Positions 36,986 through 46,105 of a stretch of 52,370 bases of DNA are shown here, one piece after another. Every line of letters starts with the position of its first letter. The first letter of the stretch is position 1. The translations under genes and the position numbers were made by a program. Where the stretch lies: NCBI GenBank assembly GCA_902599655.1, contig CACKGC010000006.1, positions 1 to 52,370 of the forward strand, given 5' to 3'. This DNA is from an uncultured Fidelibacterota bacterium. GTDB lineage: Bacteria; Fidelibacterota; Marinisomatia; Marinisomatales; Marinisomataceae. The notes under the pieces are model-generated. The model saw nothing but the letters and a program-made list of their open reading frames with translations. It made no database searches and had not been told where the DNA came from.

Positions 36986-39260
36986 CATCTTTTGATGGAT
37001 ATTCAGGTCTAGAATGGTACAATCCCGATAGTACTGGTAGCAAACCATGCTTACCATCTCTTCTACCTTTAATTTTTTGAAGATCTTCCATTGTTAGCGG
37101 ACATTCGTCTAATTGTCCGTCTTCTAATCTACTTCGAATTGCTTTATCAATCATTGTTTCAAATTTTTCCAACGTTGGATTTTTCAGTGAATTAGCTTGT
37201 GCTTCAATTGCTTCAGCTAACATAACAATACCTGTTTCTTTTGATGATGGTTTTGGCCCGGGATATCTAAATTCATTCTCATCAACTTTGCTATTATTTT
37301 CTAATGCTTTTTTGTAGAAAAACTCCATTCTATTTTTGGCATGGTGGGTTTCAATAAAATCTTTCACAATATTTGGTAATCCATATTCATCAGCTAAAGA
37401 AAGACCATCAGTAACGTGTTGTTTTAAAATTTTTGCACTCATATGAGGAGTTATAGAATCATGCTTATTTTCTCCAGTTTGATTTTCTGCATAATATTCT
37501 GGTTTTTTAATTTTTCCTATATCATGATAATATGATCCAACTCTGCATAACAGTGCTCTAGCTCCAATAGCATTTGCACAAGATTCTGCTAGAGTTCCTA
37601 CTTTCACACTGTGAGTGTGAGTTCCGGGAGCATCTTCCATCAATTTCTTTAATAAAGGCTGATCATAATCAAGCAATTCAATTAAGCTCAAATCTGTAGT
37701 TATTCCAAAAAATGATTCAAATAAGGGTACAAGTCCAAATGCTATAATTGGACATAAAAAACTTGAAAGAGCTAAATAACCAACTGTTGAATAGTTATAA
37801 TCAAGGAAATCAATTCCTTTAAAGAGCATTACAGAGAAAAATACAAACAAACTACAGAATACTAGGGTTAACATAGTTGCAATGATTTGTCTTCTTTTTC
37901 GTAATTTTCTTACACTTAAAATTGCAATAAATGATATAAAAAACTGTACTATTGCAAAGTCTAAATCATTTCCAATGAGCAATGAGACTAAAAGTATTAA
38001 TATTGTTGATGAGATAAGAGAAACCGTGGTATCTAGCAATACTGTTAATAAAATTGAAAACATTGCAATTGGAATGATATAAACAGGTAATTGATAACTA
38101 ACTATAATCCAAGAAAAGAAGACTATTAAGTACATCAATAATCCTATCAATAACAATAATTTGGACTTTTTAAAATACTCGTTCCTATAAATGTAAAAGA
38201 AAGAAAAAAGTAAAAACAATAATATTGATACTACAAAGAAAGCTCCTAAATATTCTCTAAACTTATCTGCTGCTCTTTCATATCCAAGCCTTCTTTCAGA
38301 TTCTAATTGTAATGACTTTAACTTAAGTAGTACAGATTCAGTAATTCTATTGTTTGTGTCTACAATAAGCTCATTAGCAAGTACAGTTCCTTGGAATCTT
38401 GATACTTTATCCAATCTTTCTTTTTGTCTTGATTTAGTTAAATCTTTGTCAAAAAGAATATTTGGTTTAGTAAATTCATTTATTAATTCATAACTCAAGG
38501 TAGATTTAATATCAAGCTCATTATCATATATCTGATTTACTTCTTCTCTATTTTTCTTCCAAGCCGTTTCAATATCGTTATAATTTCTTGTTGGAGCAAT
38601 TACGAGCTCACCGCCTTGAACAATACTTATTTCGTTACTAGAAATATTCTCCAATGGCTCATCGATTATACCTTCTGCCCATCTATTTAAACATATTTGC
38701 TTAATCTGGTTTTTGAATAATTCTAAATTTAATGGCTCCGTGAGACTTTCGTTAATACCAAGTAACTGATCCCACTGGGCTTTATCAATCTGAAACTGAT
38801 ATTGATCAAGAAACTCGCTATACAATGTAACGTAAGTTGTACTGTCAGCAATAAAACTAGATTGATAGCTCTCAAATTCTGGTTCATATCTATATTTATA
38901 AAGAGAGTCTTGAGATGAAATAAATAGATCATGTGCTGAGTAAATATCATTTAAATAAATAAAGAAAGTGTCTATTATTGCAATTTGATTATCTACAAAG
39001 TCTTGATCTCTTGAAAATGAAAATGGAACTGAATTTCGAGCTTCATCAAGATCTTTATTCAATTTTTGATCTGTCTTTAAAATACCAAAATCAAATGGTG
39101 CAATTATTGGCTCGTTAGCAATATCATTTAATTGATAAGAATATCTAATAGAAAAACCTGTTGGGAATGTTAATGAAATTGCAAAAGAAAGACCAAAAAA
39201 AATTAGTATTGGAAATTTATTATTACTAAAAAAACTTTTTATTTTTTGAAAATTATTCAT
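36978..39260 (-). CDS. 7TM-HD phosphohydrolase, PgpH-type cyclic-di-AMP phosphodiesterase
   Basis: The protein of about 760 residues has one N-terminal membrane helix, a large extracytoplasmic 7TMR-HDED domain (about residues 30-330), seven membrane helices (about 335-530) and a cytoplasmic HD domain. The HD domain shows HTHSVKVGTLAESCANAIGA, SYYHDIGKIKKPEYY, ITPHMSAKIL and ETHHAKNRMEFF. PgpH-family enzymes cleave cyclic-di-AMP; no cyclase is in the window to confirm the nucleotide. I chose the ATG at 39260, directly after the fabH stop, over an upstream in-frame ATG at 39305 inside fabH. Its coupling to ybeY is a widespread arrangement. Confidence 0.88.
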   Translation of the reverse strand: MNNFQKIKSFFSNNKFPILIFFGLSFAISLTFPTGFSIRYSYQLNDIANEPIIAPFDFGILKTDQKLNKDLDEARNSVPFSFSRDQDFVDNQIAIIDTFFIYLNDIYSAHDLFISSQDSLYKYRYEPEFESYQSSFIADSTTYVTLYSEFLDQYQFQIDKAQWDQLLGINESLTEPLNLELFKNQIKQICLNRWAEGIIDEPLENISSNEISIVQGGELVIAPTRNYNDIETAWKKNREEVNQIYDNELDIKSTLSYELINEFTKPNILFDKDLTKSRQKERLDKVSRFQGTVLANELIVDTNNRITESVLLKLKSLQLESERRLGYERAADKFREYLGAFFVVSILLFLLFSFFYIYRNEYFKKSKLLLLIGLLMYLIVFFSWIIVSYQLPVYIIPIAMFSILLTVLLDTTVSLISSTILILLVSLLIGNDLDFAIVQFFISFIAILSVRKLRKRRQIIATMLTLVFCSLFVFFSVMLFKGIDFLDYNYSTVGYLALSSFLCPIIAFGLVPLFESFFGITTDLSLIELLDYDQPLLKKLMEDAPGTHTHSVKVGTLAESCANAIGARALLCRVGSYYHDIGKIKKPEYYAENQTGENKHDSITPHMSAKILKQHVTDGLSLADEYGLPNIVKDFIETHHAKNRMEFFYKKALENNSKVDENEFRYPGPKPSSKETGIVMLAEAIEAQANSLKNPTLEKFETMIDKAIRSRLEDGQLDECPLTMEDLQKIKGRRDGKHGLLPVLSGLYHSRPEYPSKDDE

Positions 39261-39261
39261 T

Positions 39262-40260
39262 TTACCATTTAATAGCTGCCGATGCCCAAGTATACCCAGC
39301 ACCAAAAGCAGTTAAAATAATATTGTCACCTTTAACCAACTTACCTTCTTCTATTGCTTCGCATAGAGCAATTGGAATAGTGGCTGCTGTTGTATTACCA
39401 TATTTATGAATATTAATATACATTTTTTCCATAGGTAATTTCATTCTTTCAGCACATGCTTCTAAAATTCTTCTATTCGCTTGATGTGCTACTACTAAAG
39501 AAACTTGATCAATTGATAAATTATTATGTTCTAAGGCAATATTAATTGCCTCAGGCATTCTTTTAACTGCATTTTTAAATACTTCTCTTCCATTTTGATG
39601 TGGAAGATGATGCCGATCTTCAACGATTTTAGCATCAATTCTTAAGGGATTAAAAACTGATCCTGGAGCTTTTGCTCGTAGGTGTTCTACGCCATCTCCA
39701 TCAGCAAATAAGTGTGTTGATAAGATCTGGCTATCATCTTCTGATTCTTGCAGCACTACAGCACCAGATCCGTCACCAAATAATACACCTGTTGCTCTTC
39801 CTTCTGGAGTTCGTTCTATAATAGTTGACATTAAATCTGATCCAACTAATAACACATTACTATATTTTCCTGATTTAATATACTGATCTCCCATTTCAAG
39901 CAAATAAATAAAGGCAGAACAAGCAGCGCTTATATCATATGCTGGAATGTTTGATGTAATTCCAAGCTTACGTTGAATAATAGGGGCCATGCCTGGAAAA
40001 TTATAATCTGAACTGACTGTTCCAACAATGATGGCGTCAATATCATTGGGTGTTATTCCAGCGTTTTCTATTGCCTTAACACATGCTGGAAGAGCTAAAT
40101 CAGAATTAGCAGTTCCAGGAAGCACCCATCTTCGTTCTTTAATACCAGATCTGGTTTGAATCCATTCATCTGTTGTATCCATCATTTCTTCAATATCATG
40201 ATTTTTCACAATATTATCGGGAACATTAAATGCAATTCCTGCTATTTTAGATTTTTTCAT
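39262..40260 (-). CDS. fabH: Beta-ketoacyl-ACP synthase III
   Basis: FabH starts fatty acid synthesis by condensing acetyl-CoA (or a branched acyl-CoA) with malonyl-ACP. The 332-residue thiolase-fold protein has the catalytic triad: Cys114 in DISAACSAF, His259 in VVAHQANRR and Asn289 in YGNTTAATIP, plus the N-terminal TRSGIKERRW and the LFGDGSGAVV segment. The start lies only 11 nt after the 3' end of the RNase P RNA on the same strand, with no terminator between, so the two are probably on one transcript. No other fab genes are adjacent. Confidence 0.96.
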   Translation of the reverse strand: MKKSKIAGIAFNVPDNIVKNHDIEEMMDTTDEWIQTRSGIKERRWVLPGTANSDLALPACVKAIENAGITPNDIDAIIVGTVSSDYNFPGMAPIIQRKLGITSNIPAYDISAACSAFIYLLEMGDQYIKSGKYSNVLLVGSDLMSTIIERTPEGRATGVLFGDGSGAVVLQESEDDSQILSTHLFADGDGVEHLRAKAPGSVFNPLRIDAKIVEDRHHLPHQNGREVFKNAVKRMPEAINIALEHNNLSIDQVSLVVAHQANRRILEACAERMKLPMEKMYINIHKYGNTTAATIPIALCEAIEEGKLVKGDNIILTAFGAGYTWASAAIKW

Positions 40261-40271
40261 AATAATTTTTT

Positions 40272-40609
40272 GAGCTGATTTATAAGCCGGGTTCTGTACA
40301 TCTATGATGCGATGATCATTCCTCTCTATCTTATATTTCTATAAAACTCTAGCAATCTACCCTTCCCTCAATTGATACGAGCAGTATCTCGGGTCTATGT
40401 GATCTTGCACCTAGTGGGGTTTACCAGCTAATAATGTTACCATTATCACTGGTGGTCTCTTACACCACCGTTTCACCCTTACCATTTACTGGCGGTCTAC
40501 TTTCTGCTGCACTGTCCATATTCTCACGAATCCCACCTGTTAGGTGGCACTATGCTCTTCGGTGCCCGGACTTTCCTCTCGAAAAATCGAGTAATCATCC
40601 AATCAGCTC
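40272..40609 (-). ncRNA. rnpB: RNase P RNA, bacterial type A
   Basis: This fills the only gap over 300 nt. On the minus strand, GAGCTGATT at the 5' end pairs with AATCAGCTC at the 3' end as a 9-bp P1 stem. In between are the conserved core blocks: GAGGAAAGTCCGGGC (5' half of P4), GGTAAGGGTGAAACGGTGG and GTAAGAGACCACC (the P10-P12 specificity region), AAACCCCACTAGGTGCAAG, and ACAGAACCCGGCTTAT (J-region and 3' half of P4). The length, about 338 nt, is normal for the type A fold. The RNA is the catalytic part of tRNA 5' processing. Confidence 0.96.
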
Positions 40610-40617
40610 TTGTGGAT

Positions 40618-40646
40618 ATAATAAGGGATAGATATTGAATTTAGAA
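40618..40646 (-). promoter_or_regulatory. rnpB: Candidate rnpB promoter
   Basis: On the minus strand TATTAT (40623-40618) is a good -10 element, ending 9 nt before the first base of the P1 stem. A poor -35 match, TTCTAA (40646-40641), is 17 nt upstream. The site lies in the 45-nt gap after the zinc-ribbon gene. Start-site spacing is the main support. Confidence 0.45.
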
Positions 40647-40654
40647 GAAAAAAA

Positions 40655-41362
40655 TTAATTTTCTGATTTGAAAAGAAATCTACTACAGTTACCACAAAAA
40701 ACGATATTTTTAGACAATGCCTCGTTGATACTTTGTGGGGGAACCATTGCACCGCAACCCTCACAGCTATTATCTAAAATTTCAGCTACAACTAAGCCTT
40801 TTCGAGCTTCATAGATCTCAGCATATTTTGACATTGTATCAGAATCAATATTTTGAGCAACCGACTCTCTTTCAGACTTTAATGCATTTTGTTCTTCTGA
40901 CACCTCTTGCATTTTAGCATTTAAGGCATCTTTTTTAGTATTTAACTCTGAAATAATTCCATCTAGCGAAGATTTATCTTCTTCAATTTCTTTGGATAGC
41001 TCTTCTTTTTTGCTCAACAGCTCAATCAGTTCATTCTCTTTTTCAGATAAAAGATTTTTCTCGAAATCTATAGTTTCCATCATTGCGTCATATTCTTTAT
41101 TGGTGCTTATAGAGCCATCAATGAGTTTATCTTTTAAGGAATTAATTTTTTCAGAAGTCGTTTCGACTAAAGTTTCATTAGTGCTAATTGAAACAGATGT
41201 TTCTTTTAATTCATTTTCTTTATTTTGAAGTGATGTTTTAACACCATCTTCATTTTGAGTGAGCTCTTCAACTTTTGAGGGTAAATCTCCAAGTAATTTT
41301 TCAATCTCAAATAATTTATTATCAACTTCTTGCAATAATATTATTTGATTAATTAAACTCAT
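40655..41362 (-). CDS. Coiled-coil protein with C-terminal C4 zinc ribbon
   Basis: The 235-residue protein is almost all charged heptad coiled coil (about residues 10-185) followed by a zinc ribbon whose four cysteines are CEGCG and CGNC near the C-terminus. This is the C4-type zinc-ribbon family (zf-RING_7/CdsZ-like), widespread in bacteria and often near DNA- or RNA-metabolism genes, with a poorly defined role. It is divergent from the SET-metK-ahcY operon. Downstream on the same strand come rnpB and fabH. Confidence 0.85.
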   Translation of the reverse strand: MSLINQIILLQEVDNKLFEIEKLLGDLPSKVEELTQNEDGVKTSLQNKENELKETSVSISTNETLVETTSEKINSLKDKLIDGSISTNKEYDAMMETIDFEKNLLSEKENELIELLSKKEELSKEIEEDKSSLDGIISELNTKKDALNAKMQEVSEEQNALKSERESVAQNIDSDTMSKYAEIYEARKGLVVAEILDNSCEGCGAMVPPQSINEALSKNIVFCGNCSRFLFKSEN

Positions 41363-41386
41363 TAAATAGGATTTCCTAGATTTGTC

Positions 41387-41402
41387 TTCATTTCGAGATG
41401 AA
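41387..41402. promoter_or_regulatory. Near-perfect palindrome in the metK-operon divergent promoter region
   Basis: TTCATTTCGAGATGAA pairs at seven of eight positions with itself and sits centrally in the 103-nt region between the divergent zinc-ribbon and SET genes. The size suits a dimeric DNA-binding protein, but the regulator is unknown. On the plus strand, TATATT near 41452 could be a -10 for the SET gene, with no good -35. Confidence 0.3.
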
Positions 41403-41465
41403 TATATTCTAATTAGACAATAAAAAAAACATTTATTATCAGTTTAAATAATTATATTATTTCAC

Positions 41466-41792
41466 GTGTCAAATTTTGAAAAATTAAAGACTTTTGAGCC
41501 TCTATCATCTTGTTTAACAATTAAAAGGTCTCCTATTCATGGTTTAGGTCTCTTTGCAACATGTGAAATACCAAAATATAAAGATCTTGGGATATCTCAT
41601 GTAAAAGATGATAGATTTTCTCACGGATATATCAGAACCCCTTTAGGGGGATTTTTCAATCATTCAAAAAAACCAAACTGTGAAGCGGTTTATAATGGAG
41701 ATTTTATTAAAATTAAAACTTTAATAAATATAAATTTAGGTGACGAAATTACAGTTGATTACACAAAACATGATTGGATAAAACAAGACTGA
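41466..41792 (+). CDS. SET-domain protein, putative protein lysine methyltransferase
   Basis: The 108-residue protein is essentially a minimal SET domain: KRSPIHGLGLFATCEIPK at the N-terminal SET signature, the GGFFNHSKKPNC segment matching the NHxxxPN SAM/pseudoknot motif, and GDEITVDYT with the catalytic-site Tyr. SET enzymes transfer methyl from S-adenosylmethionine to lysine; the bacterial target is unknown. The start is GTG with no visible Shine-Dalgarno. Its stop overlaps the metK start by 1 nt (TGATG). Lack of pre- and post-SET regions makes a narrow or non-histone substrate likely. Confidence 0.85.
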   Translation: MSNFEKLKTFEPLSSCLTIKRSPIHGLGLFATCEIPKYKDLGISHVKDDRFSHGYIRTPLGGFFNHSKKPNCEAVYNGDFIKIKTLININLGDEITVDYTKHDWIKQD

Positions 41793-42910
41793 TGAAAAAC
41801 TATTTTTTTACATCTGAATCTGTCACAGAAGGACATCCTGATAAAGTTGCTGACCTTATTTCAGATAATGTTGCCAATTATCTAATCAATCAAAATGAAA
41901 GTCATAGAGCAGCTATTGAAACAATGGTCTCGACAAACATGGTAACTATTGCTGGAGAAGTTAAAACTGACTTAATGAACAATACTGATTCAATCGAAGA
42001 ATTAGTTAGGCAAACAGTCAAAAATATTGGTTATGAACAAGAAAACTTTCATTGGAATACATTATCTTTTAAAAACTTAATTCATAATCAAAGTATTGAC
42101 ATTGCAAGAGGTACTGATAATTTTGGAGCAGGTGATCAAGGGATGATGTTTGGCTATGCATGCAGTGAAAATGATTCTTTAATGCCTAGTGCAATTTATT
42201 ATAGCCATAAAATTACTAAAGTACTTTCAACTGCAAGACATGGTGGGCAAGAATGGATGGGTCCAGACGGAAAAGCGCAAGTAACCGTCGAATATAGTAA
42301 TGTGAATAAACCTGTAAGAATAGCAAATGTTATTTGTAGTACTCAACATAGTGAAGATTTAAAAGATAATCAGGAGGAAGTACAGAAAAGAGTAGAAAAA
42401 ATTATCAAACCTGAATTAGATGATATGTTTGATGACAATACTATCTTTAAAGTGAATCCGACTGGGAATTTTGTGACAGGTGGACCAGACGGCGATACTG
42501 GAGTTACAGGAAGAAAAATTATTGTTGATACTTATGGTGGCTATGCTCCTCACGGAGGAGGAGCCTTTAGCGGTAAAGACTGCACTAAAGTGGATAGAAG
42601 TGGAGCATATATGGCAAGATATCTAGCTAAAAATATTGTTGCATCAGGTTCTGCAAAAAATGCCACTGTCCAACTCAGTTATGCTATTGGAATAAAAGAA
42701 CCAGTATCACTATATGTGTACTGTGATGGGAAAGTTAGAAATGACATATCAGAATGGATTTCCCAAAATATTGATTTAACACCATTGGGAATTATTAGGA
42801 AATTCAACTTATTTCAACTTGATCTATCTGAGACTACTAATTATGGTCATTTTGGTAAAGAACATCTTCCATGGGAGAGCACAGATATAAACGATCAATT
42901 AAAATTTTAA
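41792..42910 (+). CDS. metK: S-adenosylmethionine synthetase
   Basis: MetK makes S-adenosylmethionine from methionine and ATP. The 372-residue protein has [18 protein letters not shown] at the start, [12 protein letters not shown], and the long catalytic block [31 protein letters not shown] and [18 protein letters not shown]. Length is just below the usual 380-390. I place the start at the ATG at 41792, overlapping the SET stop by one base; a TTG at 41774 would add six residues not seen in the family. ahcY follows after 8 nt. Confidence 0.97.
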   Translation: MKNYFFTSESVTEGHPDKVADLISDNVANYLINQNESHRAAIETMVSTNMVTIAGEVKTDLMNNTDSIEELVRQTVKNIGYEQENFHWNTLSFKNLIHNQSIDIARGTDNFGAGDQGMMFGYACSENDSLMPSAIYYSHKITKVLSTARHGGQEWMGPDGKAQVTVEYSNVNKPVRIANVICSTQHSEDLKDNQEEVQKRVEKIIKPELDDMFDDNTIFKVNPTGNFVTGGPDGDTGVTGRKIIVDTYGGYAPHGGGAFSGKDCTKVDRSGAYMARYLAKNIVASGSAKNATVQLSYAIGIKEPVSLYVYCDGKVRNDISEWISQNIDLTPLGIIRKFNLFQLDLSETTNYGHFGKEHLPWESTDINDQLKF

Positions 42911-42918
42911 GAGGAAAT

Positions 42919-44406
42919 ATGAGATTACAAACCACAGAAAAAAATAAATTAGTTAAGACTGGAAATAAAATGAAAAAACAATCCAAAAGTATTGTTGAGT
43001 CCCTACCTTTCAAAATTAAAGATATCAAGCTTGCAAAGCTAGGTAGAGATAAGATTGATATATCTGAAAAAGAAATGCCTGGTTTAATGGAATTAAGAAG
43101 AAAATATTCTAAATCAAAACCTTTAAAAGGTTTTAGGCTTACTGGTTCATTACATATGACTATTGAAACAGCAATTCTGATTGAAACACTCAAAGATCTA
43201 GGAGCTGATGTTCGTTGGGCAAGTTGTAATATTTTTTCAACACAAGATGAAGCTGCAGCTGCAATTGCTAAAACTAAAACTCCAGTTTTTGCATGGAAAG
43301 GAGAAACGCTTGAAGAATATTGGGATTGCACACTTCAAGCTTTAACTTTTAAAAATGATTTAGGTCCAAATCTTATTGTAGATGATGGTGGAGATGCGAC
43401 ATTATTAATTCACAAAGGATATGAATTAGAAAACTATTTTAATAAATATGGAAAACTTCCAAAGATTACTACAAAGGTTGATGAAGAAGTAGTAATTGAA
43501 AAACTTTTAAGAAAAGTACATAAAAAAAATTCAAATCATTGGCATAGTATTATACCAGATATAATAGGAGTTTCAGAAGAAACAACAACTGGTGTAGCTC
43601 GTCTGCAACAGATGGTTGAAGATGCTTCGTTGCTGTTTCCAGCATTCAATGTAAATGATGCAGCAACTAAATCTAAGTTTGATAATCTTTATGGCTGCAG
43701 AGAATCCTTAGCAGATGGTATTAAGCGCTCAACTGAAATAATGCTAGCAGGAAAGACTGTTGTTGTTTGTGGTTATGGAGATGTAGGAAAAGGATCTGCT
43801 CAATCAATGAAATCATATGGTTGCAAGGTTATTGTAACTGAAATTGATCCAATATGTGCTCTTCAAGCAGCAATGGAGGGATTTGAAGTTAGGAGATTAG
43901 AAGATGTTTTAGATAGAGGAAATATTTTTGTTACTACTACAGGAAATAAAGATATTATTACTTTAAAACATATGAAAAAAATGAAAGATCAAGCCATTGT
44001 TTGTAATATTGGACACTTTGACAACGAGATTCAGGTAGATGCATTAAATAAGTCAAGCGCGAAAAGAGATCAAATAAAACCACAACTTGATAGATATACT
44101 TTTAAGAATGGTAAGCAAATATTCTTATTAGCTGAAGGAAGATTGGTTAATTTGGGTTGCGCTACTGGGCATGCCAGCTTTGTAATGTCTACATCTTTTT
44201 CAAATCAAGTGCTAGCACAGGTTTTCCTTGCAAAAAATAAACCAAAAACTGGGATATATGATTTACCAAGAAAACTTGATGAAGAAGTTGCTAGAATTCA
44301 CCTTAAACACCTTGATGCTGATTTAACAAAACTTACAAAAAAACAAGCGGATTATATCGGTGTCAAAATAAATGGCCCATACAAAAAAGATGAATACAGA
44401 TATTAG
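42919..44406 (+). CDS. ahcY: S-adenosylhomocysteine hydrolase
   Basis: AhcY splits S-adenosylhomocysteine into adenosine and homocysteine, relieving inhibition of methyltransferases. The 495-residue protein shows [43 protein letters not shown], the NAD-binding [25 protein letters not shown] and the terminal YKKDEYRY that caps the partner subunit's NAD. A roughly 40-residue insert (near [17 protein letters not shown]) marks the long bacterial form. GAGG 5 nt before the ATG at 42919 supports this start; earlier in-frame starts overlap metK. Confidence 0.97.
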   Translation: MRLQTTEKNKLVKTGNKMKKQSKSIVESLPFKIKDIKLAKLGRDKIDISEKEMPGLMELRRKYSKSKPLKGFRLTGSLHMTIETAILIETLKDLGADVRWASCNIFSTQDEAAAAIAKTKTPVFAWKGETLEEYWDCTLQALTFKNDLGPNLIVDDGGDATLLIHKGYELENYFNKYGKLPKITTKVDEEVVIEKLLRKVHKKNSNHWHSIIPDIIGVSEETTTGVARLQQMVEDASLLFPAFNVNDAATKSKFDNLYGCRESLADGIKRSTEIMLAGKTVVVCGYGDVGKGSAQSMKSYGCKVIVTEIDPICALQAAMEGFEVRRLEDVLDRGNIFVTTTGNKDIITLKHMKKMKDQAIVCNIGHFDNEIQVDALNKSSAKRDQIKPQLDRYTFKNGKQIFLLAEGRLVNLGCATGHASFVMSTSFSNQVLAQVFLAKNKPKTGIYDLPRKLDEEVARIHLKHLDADLTKLTKKQADYIGVKINGPYKKDEYRY

Positions 44407-44417
44407 TGTTTAGATAT

Positions 44418-45239
44418 CTATAGAGAATTTTTTAAATCAAAGTTACTAAGAAAATCATAATTTGATAACAAACCTGAATTTAGAGGCCTAAAAGCTTTTA
44501 TATTTTTTTTTGAAAAGAATTCCTCTGATGAAATTGGCTTAATCAAGTCAGAATCATAATTCGAATTCGTAGCAATTATTTTAGCAAAATCATATCTAGA
44601 TATAACTTTATTAGTTCCAGCATGAAAAATACCATTACATTTATTTGAAATTAATATATCAATTATTTTTGAACAATCTTCAACGCTTATAGGATTATTA
44701 AATTGATCATCAATAACAGATATATTTTTTCTATTTTTAAGATTATTTATAACCCAAGAAACAAAACTCGCATCAGAATTTTTACTGAATAATATATTTG
44801 TTCTTAAAATAATATTTTTCTTGAAAAGTTTATTCACTAAAATTTCTGAATTAAGCTTTGATCTACCATAAATATTTATAGGATCAGGATTATCATTTTC
44901 AAAATAAGGACCGGACTTACCATTAAAAACATAATCTGTTGAAAGCTGAATGAATAATCCATTAAATGAGTATTTAAAGTTATTTATTGATTTAAAATTA
45001 ACTTCATAACAATCATCTTCATTGATTTCGCATAGATCTACATCTGTCATTGCTGCGCAATTTAAAATGATATCAGGCTTTACTTCATTAATAACATTCT
45101 CAACATTCTTCGTGTTAGTTATATCTAAATCTTGTTTATTATAACAATAAATTTTATAGTCATCAGAAAATAATGATGAAAATGAAGACGCTAGCTGACC
45201 TTTACCTCCTGTAATTAAAATTCTTTTATACTGCTTCAT
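44418..45239 (-). CDS. rfbD: dTDP-4-dehydrorhamnose reductase-like protein (RmlD family)
   Basis: The 273-residue Rossmann protein has ILITGGKGQLASSF at the start, DLDITNTKNVENVINEVKPDIILNCAAMTDVDLCE, LSTDYVFNGKSGPY and the catalytic YGRSK, all RmlD hallmarks. The typical reaction makes dTDP-L-rhamnose. Its partners rfbA, rfbB and rfbC are not in the window, so they lie outside or the substrate differs. It is the most downstream gene of the polysaccharide cluster, convergent with ahcY across an 11-nt gap, and overlaps the sugar transferase gene by ATGA. Confidence 0.88.
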   Translation of the reverse strand: MKQYKRILITGGKGQLASSFSSLFSDDYKIYCYNKQDLDITNTKNVENVINEVKPDIILNCAAMTDVDLCEINEDDCYEVNFKSINNFKYSFNGLFIQLSTDYVFNGKSGPYFENDNPDPINIYGRSKLNSEILVNKLFKKNIILRTNILFSKNSDASFVSWVINNLKNRKNISVIDDQFNNPISVEDCSKIIDILISNKCNGIFHAGTNKVISRYDFAKIIATNSNYDSDLIKPISSEEFFSKKNIKAFRPLNSGLLSNYDFLSNFDLKNSL

Positions 45240-46105
45240 CTTAAAAACTTAAATATTGTTTTGAGTATTATCAAAAAATCATAAATCAAATTCTTATTAT
45301 CTAAATACAAAAAATCATGTTCAAGATTATGATGTATTTCTCGTTCACGCGCTTTACTTATTTGCCACAAGCCTGATATACCAGGATTTACATTTAATCT
45401 AAAAGTTTCAAGATAATTATAATTTTTTACAATGAATGGCATTTCTGGTCTAGGACCTATAAATGACATTGTTCCATTAAGAATATTGAAAAGTTGAGGC
45501 AATTCATCTATATTTGATTTCCTTAGAAATAGACCAATTCTTGTATAGTAATCGTTTGTCTTATCTGAGCTTTTCATATACTTTGGTGTTGACTTTTTTA
45601 ATGTTCTAAATTTGTATATTTGAAATTCATTTGAGCCAATTCCTATCCTTTTCTGTATAAAGAAGATTGGTAGTCCATCTGTCAAATAAATTATTATTGA
45701 AATAGAAAGTAAAAATGGGGAAAATATGATTAATGCTATAAGAGCAATTATTTTTTCTAAAGAAATTTGTAAAAAAGAATTTTTTTTAATTAATTTATTT
45801 GTCGGGTGCGGTATTCCCCATAAAATATTATTCTTAAAATTAAGGTTAATTGATTCTTCGTTAAAAAAATATGAAATTTTGATTTTTTCATCAAAAGAAT
45901 TGAAAAAATTATACTCTTTTTTTGAAAAAGAATTATTCATATAAATGATTCTACTGAATTTATCGAAATTAACTTTCACATCATTTATTGAAATATTTTT
46001 TTTCAATATGTAAAAAGAAACATTGTTTACTTTAATGTAATCTGAGTACTCTAATTTAAACTTATGGACTAAATTATCTAATCCTAGTACTAATATTTTG
46101 CTCAT
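45236..46105 (-). CDS. Polyprenyl-phosphate sugar transferase (bacterial sugar transferase family, WbaP/WcaJ-like)
   Basis: The C-terminal half of this 289-residue protein is the initiating sugar-1-phosphate transferase domain: one membrane segment (ALIALIIFSPFLLSISIIIY), QKRIGIGSNEFQIYKFRTL, the RIGLFLRKSNIDELPQLFNI segment, and the catalytic GTMSFIGPRPEMP, then NVNPGISGLWQIS. The N-terminal 105 residues are not obviously related to known CoA-binding-like domains. The enzyme should begin assembly of the repeat unit on undecaprenyl phosphate. The sugar is unknown. Confidence 0.9.
   Translation of the reverse strand: MSKILVLGLDNLVHKFKLEYSDYIKVNNVSFYILKKNISINDVKVNFDKFSRIIYMNNSFSKKEYNFFNSFDEKIKISYFFNEESINLNFKNNILWGIPHPTNKLIKKNSFLQISLEKIIALIALIIFSPFLLSISIIIYLTDGLPIFFIQKRIGIGSNEFQIYKFRTLKKSTPKYMKSSDKTNDYYTRIGLFLRKSNIDELPQLFNILNGTMSFIGPRPEMPFIVKNYNYLETFRLNVNPGISGLWQISKAREREIHHNLEHDFLYLDNKNLIYDFLIILKTIFKFLR

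Noticed and set aside
40434-40631. 65-codon plus-strand frame
   Set aside because: It is the complement of the RNase P RNA gene.
41440-41460. AT-only inverted repeat near the SET start as an operator
   Set aside because: Purely A/T symmetry is expected by chance in such DNA.
41774-41791. Extended metK start at TTG 41774
   Set aside because: It adds residues not seen in the family and would deepen the overlap with the SET gene; the ATG at 41792 fits the conserved N-terminus.
42837-43331. 164-codon open frame on the minus strand
   Set aside because: It lies opposite the metK end and ahcY start, both of which have strong family motifs.
44404-44430. TAGATATCTA palindrome as a terminator between ahcY and rfbD
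   Set aside because: The 10-nt palindrome has no room for a loop and the T-run is offset; too weak to call.
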